Assembly: GCA_022376925.1 (NCBI GenBank)
Contig: JAIOJX010000024.1
Location: 168,485,608 to 168,549,607, forward strand
Direction: 5' to 3'
DNA from: Tragulus kanchil
Taxonomy: Eukaryota > Chordata > Mammalia > Artiodactyla > Tragulidae
DNA: 64,000 nucleotides
Below the pieces are notes generated by a model, which saw only the letters and a program-made list of their open reading frames with translations, was not told where the DNA came from and did no database searches. Below are positions 59,216 to 64,000 of this stretch, one piece after another. Numbering within the stretch: the first letter of the stretch is position 1; each line of letters begins with the position of its first letter. Position numbers and translations under genes: made by a program.

Positions 59216-59965
59216 GCTACCGTGTGGGAACTGAGACGCCGCGTGTCAGGAGGCAGGGGCGGCTGAGGGCCGCCGGCTCGGGGCAGAGGGCGCCGGCGCA
59301 GCCTCGCCTCCACGCGCCGCGGGCCCCGAGCAGGTGCGCCATGCACGCGCGGGCGTTCGGGGGCTTCGCCTTCTCCCGCCGCAGCGAGAGGCGCCTTCCA
59401 GTCCCGCCGGCCCCGGGCCCCGCCGCGGGCTCCCAAGCCTCCGCCGCCCGACGGCCCTCTGCCCGGCAGCCGCAGGACGCACCGGCCCACGGCCCGCGCC
59501 CCGGAGCTGCGGCGCAGAGGCCCCGGCGCCCCCGCCGCGGGCCGCCGCCTCTCCGCCCGGGGCTCCCGCGCCCCGCTCACCGTGAAGGGCACGTCCTCGA
59601 CGCTGCCCACCGAGTAGCAGCTGTCGCCGGGGTTGACGGCTCCGGTGAGGACCTGGTGCAGGTGCATCGCTGGAGCCCGGCGGGCGCGCGGCGCGCAGCG
59701 AGCCCCGCTCCGGCCTCCCCGGCCGCGCGAGCGCCTGCCGCCCCGCCGCCCCGGGGCCCCGCCGCCGTCTGCTCAGGGCCGCTCGCCGCCCTCGCCCGCC
59801 CCGCGCCGCGTCCCCGCCATAGCAGCGCCTCGGCCGCCGCCGCCGCCCGGCTGGCCTCCCGGCTGCGGAAGTGCCCGGATGCTCCCGCCGCCGCCGCACC
59901 GGCGCACAGACGCGGGAGGCGGGCGGCGCGCGCGCCGGGAGGGAGGGACGCTCCGCCCGAGGGCG
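59216..59965 (-). promoter_or_regulatory. DMXL2: CpG island around exon 1, left copy
   Basis: Very high G+C with dense CpG, surrounding the DMXL2 start codon and the start of intron 1. It ends abruptly at 59965 where AT-rich intron sequence resumes through a block join, so this copy has no promoter of its own upstream. Its counterpart (60324-61072) is the one linked to the upstream sequence. Confidence 0.85.
59581..59667 (-). CDS. DMXL2: DMXL2 coding exon 1 (left copy), start codon to residue 29
   Basis: On the minus strand an ATG at 59665-59667 opens a frame of 29 codons (MHLHQVLTGAVNPGD ... EDVPFT) that ends at a GTGAG donor (59576-59580). The next residues come from exon 2 (AYGSG...), in phase 0. 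The N-terminus is the one I recognise for DmX-like proteins (rabconnectin-3 alpha), large WD40-rich scaffolds working with WDR7 on V-ATPase assembly at synaptic and endosomal vesicles. The start context has G at -3 and C at +4. The frame runs on past the donor into intron, giving a longer but spurious open frame to 59173. This copy joins directly to intron 1; the second copy at 60689-60775 joins directly to the promoter. A single exon in the real genome is my inference. Confidence 0.92.
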
Positions 59966-60688
59966 CTCTACGGGTGAAAAAGCTCCAGGGTTTGTTAGAA
60001 TTGGCTATACTAATAACATTCCATTCTGAAAAGGACGGATCCACCCAAGCTCCTTGAGAAACGTGTCTATTTCTTCCAGATTTTTTAAAGGTTCTAACAG
60101 AGTACTGTTTACATACACTTTAACCTCACCAAGAAGAAAAACAGTCATAAAATGTTCACATTGCCTTATCTAAAAAACAAGCAAAACCACCTTCCTCGCA
60201 GAAGGATTAAAACAGTATTCCCGAGAGGTTACCAAAGCGTGATCTCGTGATAAACAACAGCTCTCCAGGCCTCAGTCCCTCTAGCCCAGGCTAAATTTCT
60301 CGGGGGCAGAGAATGGTTCCCCCGCTACCGTGTGGGAACTGAGACGCCGCGTGTCAGGAGGCAGGGGCGGCTGAGGGCCGCCGGCTCGGGGCAGAGGGCG
60401 CCGGCGCAGCCTCGCCTCCACGCGCCGCGGGCCCCGAGCAGGTGCGCCATGCACGCGCGGGCGTTCGGGGGCTTCGCCTTCTCCCGCCGCAGCGAGAGGC
60501 GCCTTCCAGTCCCGCCGGCCCCGGGCCCCGCCGCGGGCTCCCAAGCCTCCGCCGCCCGACGGCCCTCTGCCCGGCAGCCGCAGGACGCACCGGCCCACGG
60601 CCCGCGCCCCGGAGCTGCGGCGCAGAGGCCCCGGCGCCCCCGCCGCGGGCCGCCGCCTCTCCGCCCGGGGCTCCCGCGCCCCGCTCAC

Positions 60689-60775
60689 CGTGAAGGGCAC
60701 GTCCTCGACGCTGCCCACCGAGTAGCAGCTGTCGCCGGGGTTGACGGCTCCGGTGAGGACCTGGTGCAGGTGCAT
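60689..60775 (-). CDS. DMXL2: DMXL2 coding exon 1 (right copy)
   Basis: The same 29 codons and donor site as the left copy, 1108 bp to the right. It is contiguous with the upstream GC-rich sequence (61073-61440) that I take to be the real promoter, so transcription through this copy would be expected. If the duplication were real, a transcript starting here could either splice from this donor over the left copy or include both start codons in the leader. If it is an assembly error, the two copies are one exon. Confidence 0.85.
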
Positions 60776-61140
60776 CGCTGGAGCCCGGCGGGCGCGCGGC
60801 GCGCAGCGAGCCCCGCTCCGGCCTCCCCGGCCGCGCGAGCGCCTGCCGCCCCGCCGCCCCGGGGCCCCGCCGCCGTCTGCTCAGGGCCGCTCGCCGCCCT
60901 CGCCCGCCCCGCGCCGCGTCCCCGCCATAGCAGCGCCTCGGCCGCCGCCGCCGCCCGGCTGGCCTCCCGGCTGCGGAAGTGCCCGGATGCTCCCGCCGCC
61001 GCCGCACCGGCGCACAGACGCGGGAGGCGGGCGGCGCGCGCGCCGGGAGGGAGGGACGCTCCGCCCGAGGGCGACGGGGCCGCGCCGACGGGGCAGGGCG
61101 GGGCGCGGCGGGGAGGGGTGGGGGAGGGCTCGCCCGCCCC

Positions 61141-61182
61141 GCCGCGCCGCTCCTCCCGCCCCGCCGCGCCGCTCCTCCCGCC
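61141..61182 (+). repeat. 22-bp tandem repeat in promoter
   Basis: The unit GCCGCGCCGCTCCTCCCGCC plus CC occurs twice in succession, the second copy incomplete. It carries a CTCCTCCC element that could bind Sp/KLF-type factors (inference only). Confidence 0.85.
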
Positions 61183-61440
61183 GCGCGCCTGGAGCTCGGC
61201 CCTCCGCCGCGCGACCCGCGCGGGCGCGCGCCGAGGTTTCCAGGGCGACCGCGCGCGGCCCCTGCTCCCGGGGCTGCGCGCCGACGTGCGGGCGCCGCGG
61301 GAGCCTCAGGGCTGCGGCCGCCGGCTGCTCCCGGCCCAGCCCCTGCCCCTTTCCGCGGAAGCACCGCGAGGGCGTCCCGTGCTCCAGGTCTTTAACCCGT
61401 TCCCTAGCTCCCTGCGAGACGGTCAGCCCAGCTGACCTCA

Positions 61441-61990
61441 GGAGGACACCCGTCGCCAGGAAGTACCACCTCGGGGAATCTTAGTTAGATCCCTTAGGGC
61501 CTTTTAAAAGTACAGTGCATGAGATATTTTGTGTAAACCATAAGAACATCTTGCCACTGTGTAGAAAAGCAAATCATTTTGTTTCCCCTTTTTGTCACGG
61601 TTGTTCTAGGCCGCGAAAGGGCCCCCGGAATGTGACTCCCTACGCTCGTTCTTCATGCGTGATGTCATGGATTCTCGCAGGATCGCCTGCTTTTTCCAGA
61701 CTGCCTGCTAGACTGTGACCCCTGACCCAGTTGAGTTGGTCACAGCGTTTCGAGCCTATACCGTGTGTCACGAAGCCACTGGGACAAGGAAATAAAAGGG
61801 ACCAGGATGACAACTATGAAACCCGGTAGGGTGCCGAGTGCTAGGACTGAGACCTGCCCCTTCAGGGGTGCAAAGTCTACATGCTCCGCTGAAGTGGGAA
61901 AAGAAGGGTAAAGTGTTAGGAAGAGGCGGACATCAACGCTGCATTCAGCGAGGATAACCTGAGTTAAGGCTGAAAAGCATAAAGATGACA
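61441..61990. other. Upstream intergenic sequence
   Basis: Beyond the CpG island, ordinary composition. No neighbouring gene is recognised. From 61573 the sequence is duplicated at 62734. Confidence 0.5.
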
Positions 61991-61996
61991 GGATGT

Positions 61997-62155
61997 GTCC
62001 ATGCCAGAGACGTGAGACGCAAGTTCAGTCCCTGGGCGAGGAAGACTGGCAACCCACTCGAGGACTCTTGCCTGGAGAATTCCGCGGGCAGAGGAGCCTG
62101 GTGAGGGTCGCAATGAGTCGGACATGACGGAAGTGACTTAGCAGCACGCAGGCTA
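61997..62155 (+). mobile_element. Bov-tA SINE, 5'-truncated (duplicate at 63156-63314)
   Basis: The order 'caagttcagtccctgggcga', 'gcaacccactcgaggactct', 'tgcctggagaattccgcggg' and 'tgagtcggacatgacggaag' is the Bov-tA body and 3' end. Confidence 0.9.
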
Positions 62156-62313
62156 GGGGGCAAAGATGAATGTTTAAGACTGAAGGTATACAGGGCCGGG
62201 AAAGGAAACGGTAGTTCACGCTAGATGGCTATATCCAAGAGGTAACTCGGGTCGAGCCTAAGCATGTAGAGCCTTGAATGTTCCACTAAGAAGCTTAGAT
62301 TCCATTCTGCCTC

Positions 62314-62336
62314 GTGTGTGTGTGTGTGTGTGTGTG
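62314..62336 (+). repeat. (TG)n microsatellite (duplicate at about 63473-63495)
   Basis: Perfect alternating TG run of about 11 units. Confidence 0.95.
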
Positions 62337-62384
62337 GACAGGTACCTGGGTAGGGGGTTGGGGGAAGGCATGTGTCTGCCCTCA

Positions 62385-62570
62385 GGCAAGTCTGACTCTT
62401 TGTGACCCCAGGGACTCTAATCTGCCAGGCTCCTCTATTCATGGGATTTTCTCTGCAAGAATACTGGAGTGAGTTGCCATTTCCTCCTCCAGAGAACCTT
62501 CCCCACCAGGGATGAACTGTGTCTCCTGCATTGGCAGGCAGATTCTTTACCACTGAGCCACCTGGGAATC
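62385..62570 (-). mobile_element. Bov-tA SINE, antisense (duplicate at about 63544-63729)
   Basis: The plus strand reads the complement: 'tctttgtgaccccagggact', 'gccaggctcctctattcatg', 'ctggagtgagttgccatttc' and 'ttctttaccactgagccacc'. Confidence 0.93.
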
Positions 62571-63890
62571 TGGGGCGGGGAAGGCGGAGGGCGGAAGGGG
62601 AGAAATGTATATACTCTGAGCAGAAATGTATACTCTGCTGCTTTAGAAAGGTGACTTTGTTATCACTGTGAAGCAAAATTAGAAGGTTGAGGGGGGATTG
62701 CAGGCAAAGACCTGGCAGACGCTGGTGAAAAGCATCATTTTGTTTCCCTTTTGTCACGGTTGTTCTAGGCCGCGAAAGGGCCCCCGGAATGTGACTCCCT
62801 ACGCTCGTTCTTCATGCGTGATGTCATGGATTCTCGCAGGATCGCCTGCTTTTTCCAGACTGCCTGCTAGACTGTGACCCCTGACCCAGTTGAGTTGGTC
62901 ACAGCGTTTCGAGCCTATACCGTGTGTCACGAAGCCACTGGGACAAGGAAATAAAAGGGACCAGGATGACAACTATGAAACCCGGTAGGGTGCCGAGTGC
63001 TAGGACTGAGACCTGCCCCTTCAGGGGTGCAAAGTCTACATGCTCCGCTGAAGTGGGAAAAGAAGGGTAAAGTGTTAGGAAGAGGCGGACATCAACGCTG
63101 CATTCAGCGAGGATAACCTGAGTTAAGGCTGAAAAGCATAAAGATGACAGGATGTGTCCATGCCAGAGACGTGAGACGCAAGTTCAGTCCCTGGGCGAGG
63201 AAGACTGGCAACCCACTCGAGGACTCTTGCCTGGAGAATTCCGCGGGCAGAGGAGCCTGGTGAGGGTCGCAATGAGTCGGACATGACGGAAGTGACTTAG
63301 CAGCACGCAGGCTAGGGGGCAAAGATGAATGTTTAAGACTGAAGGTATACAGGGCCGGGAAAGGAAACGGTAGTTCACGCTAGATGGCTATATCCAAGAG
63401 GTAACTCGGGTCGAGCCTAAGCATGTAGAGCCTTGAATGTTCCACTAAGAAGCTTAGATTCCATTCTGCCTCGTGTGTGTGTGTGTGTGTGTGTGGACAG
63501 GTACCTGGGTAGGGGGTTGGGGGAAGGCATGTGTCTGCCCTCAGGCAAGTCTGACTCTTTGTGACCCCAGGGACTCTAATCTGCCAGGCTCCTCTATTCA
63601 TGGGATTTTCTCTGCAAGAATACTGGAGTGAGTTGCCATTTCCTCCTCCAGAGAACCTTCCCCACCAGGGATGAACTGTGTCTCCTGCATTGGCAGGCAG
63701 ATTCTTTACCACTGAGCCACCTGGGAATCTGGGGCGGGGAAGGCGGAGGGCGCGGAAGGGGGGAGAAATGTATATACTCTGAGCAGAAATGTATACTCTG
63801 CTGCTTTAGAAAGGTGACTTTGTTATCACTGTGAAGCAAAATTAGAAGGTTGAGGGGGGATTGCAGGCAAAGACCTGGCAGACGCTGGTA

Positions 63891-64000
63891 ATCTGTTTAG
63901 TGAAAGGACATTTTTTATTTTCACTTTCATTTAGTGGCATAACTGTTCCCCTAATTACCCAAACTAGAAACTTCGAGCCAATTTCACTCCCATTCTCTCT
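63891..64000. other. Window end, upstream intergenic
   Basis: AT-rich sequence with no recognised element. Confidence 0.5.

Larger units (their letters stand above)
58856..61072 (+). repeat. Direct duplication 17 (offset 1110 to 1108 bp), carries exon 1 and CpG island
   Basis: Copy A is 58856-59965 and copy B is 59966-61072, abutting. Beside the join, copy B reads AAAAAGCTCCAGGG where copy A has AAAAAAGCTCCAGGGG: two homopolymer contractions within 30 bp of the breakpoint. The GC-rich exon part looks identical in both. Confidence 0.97.
60324..61440 (-). promoter_or_regulatory. DMXL2: DMXL2 CpG-island promoter region
   Basis: Dense CpG sequence around and upstream of the right copy of exon 1. 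The unique upstream part (61073-61440) has GC boxes of the GGGCGGGGC type (61096-61105), many CCGCCC motifs on the other strand, and a 22-bp tandem (61141-61162, 61163-61182 partial). I see no TATA box, which is usual for a CpG-island gene. The transcription start cannot be located from sequence alone. Long open frames on both strands (up to 367 codons) are composition effects. Confidence 0.8.
61573..63890 (+). repeat. Direct duplication 18 (offset 1161 to 1159 bp), upstream of the gene
   Basis: Copy A is 61573-62733 and copy B is 62734-63890, abutting. Copy B starts with TTTCCCTTTTG for TTTCCCCTTTTTG. Near the right end the copies differ as GGGCGGAAGGGGAG versus GGGCGCGGAAGGGGGGAG. Confidence 0.97.

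Noticed and set aside
59173..59580. Extension of the DMXL2 exon 1 frame beyond the donor, giving a 164-residue protein
   Set aside because: The GTGAG donor at 59576-59580 and the phase-0 match with exon 2 show that the frame past 59581 is intron.
60332..61435. 367-codon plus-strand open frame (and a 336-codon minus-strand frame) in the CpG island
   Set aside because: Sequence of 75% or more G+C rarely has stop codons. The product is Ala/Pro/Arg-rich without any domain, and the real minus-strand DMXL2 exon 1 lies within it in another frame.
2300..63890. Regularly spaced repeats as a CRISPR array, satellite or segmental duplication cluster
   Set aside because: Each pair has a different sequence and there is no common unit or spacer pattern. 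The offset is constant while the content is not, which points to assembly.

Overview
The window is nuclear DNA of a pecoran ruminant (cattle, sheep, goat, deer or a close relative; the species cannot be fixed from the sequence). The evidence is the repeat content: BovB (RTE) LINEs, Bov-tA and CHR-type tRNA-derived SINEs, and ruminant L1. Nothing bacterial, viral, plasmid-borne or CRISPR-like is present.

The only gene I can support is the 5' end of DMXL2 (rabconnectin-3 alpha), on the minus strand. Exon 1 with the start codon lies in a CpG island at 59581-59667 (second copy 60689-60775). Exon 2 is at 3051-3176 (second copy 4175-4300) and exon 3 at 396-467. All three exons are phase 0 with GT/AG borders and together encode the first 95 residues. 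The remaining exons lie beyond position 1. The promoter is in or just right of the CpG island (about 60.3-61.44 kb), and 61.44-64 kb is upstream intergenic DNA. Everything between the outermost exon 1 and exon 2 copies is intron 1: about 55 kb as written, about 39 kb once duplications are collapsed.

Intron 1 is a repeat landscape: a nearly full-length decayed L1 (about 17-26.3 kb), four BovB fragments (6.8-7.4, 27.7-30.5, 36.6-37.4 and 54.7-55.4 kb), many Bov-tA and CHR SINEs, older L1 pieces, MIRs, a few GC-rich patches and some microsatellites.

The most striking feature is a ladder of 18 direct duplications, each 0.95-1.19 kb from copy to copy, spread over the whole window and covering unique DNA, LINEs, SINEs, exons and the CpG island alike. 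They make about 19.7 kb (about 31%) of the window redundant. Unit size is nearly constant whatever the content. Joins cut through SINEs and L1, copies differ mainly by homopolymer-length indels near the joins, and collapsing them restores the L1 ORF2 to its usual length. I therefore infer uncollapsed contig overlaps or gap-fill errors in the assembly rather than biology. The duplicated exons 1 and 2 would mislead gene annotation. I found no undescribed functional system. The best biological lead is a tRNA-derived SINE subtype with a conserved 3' tail, seen in at least six independent insertions.
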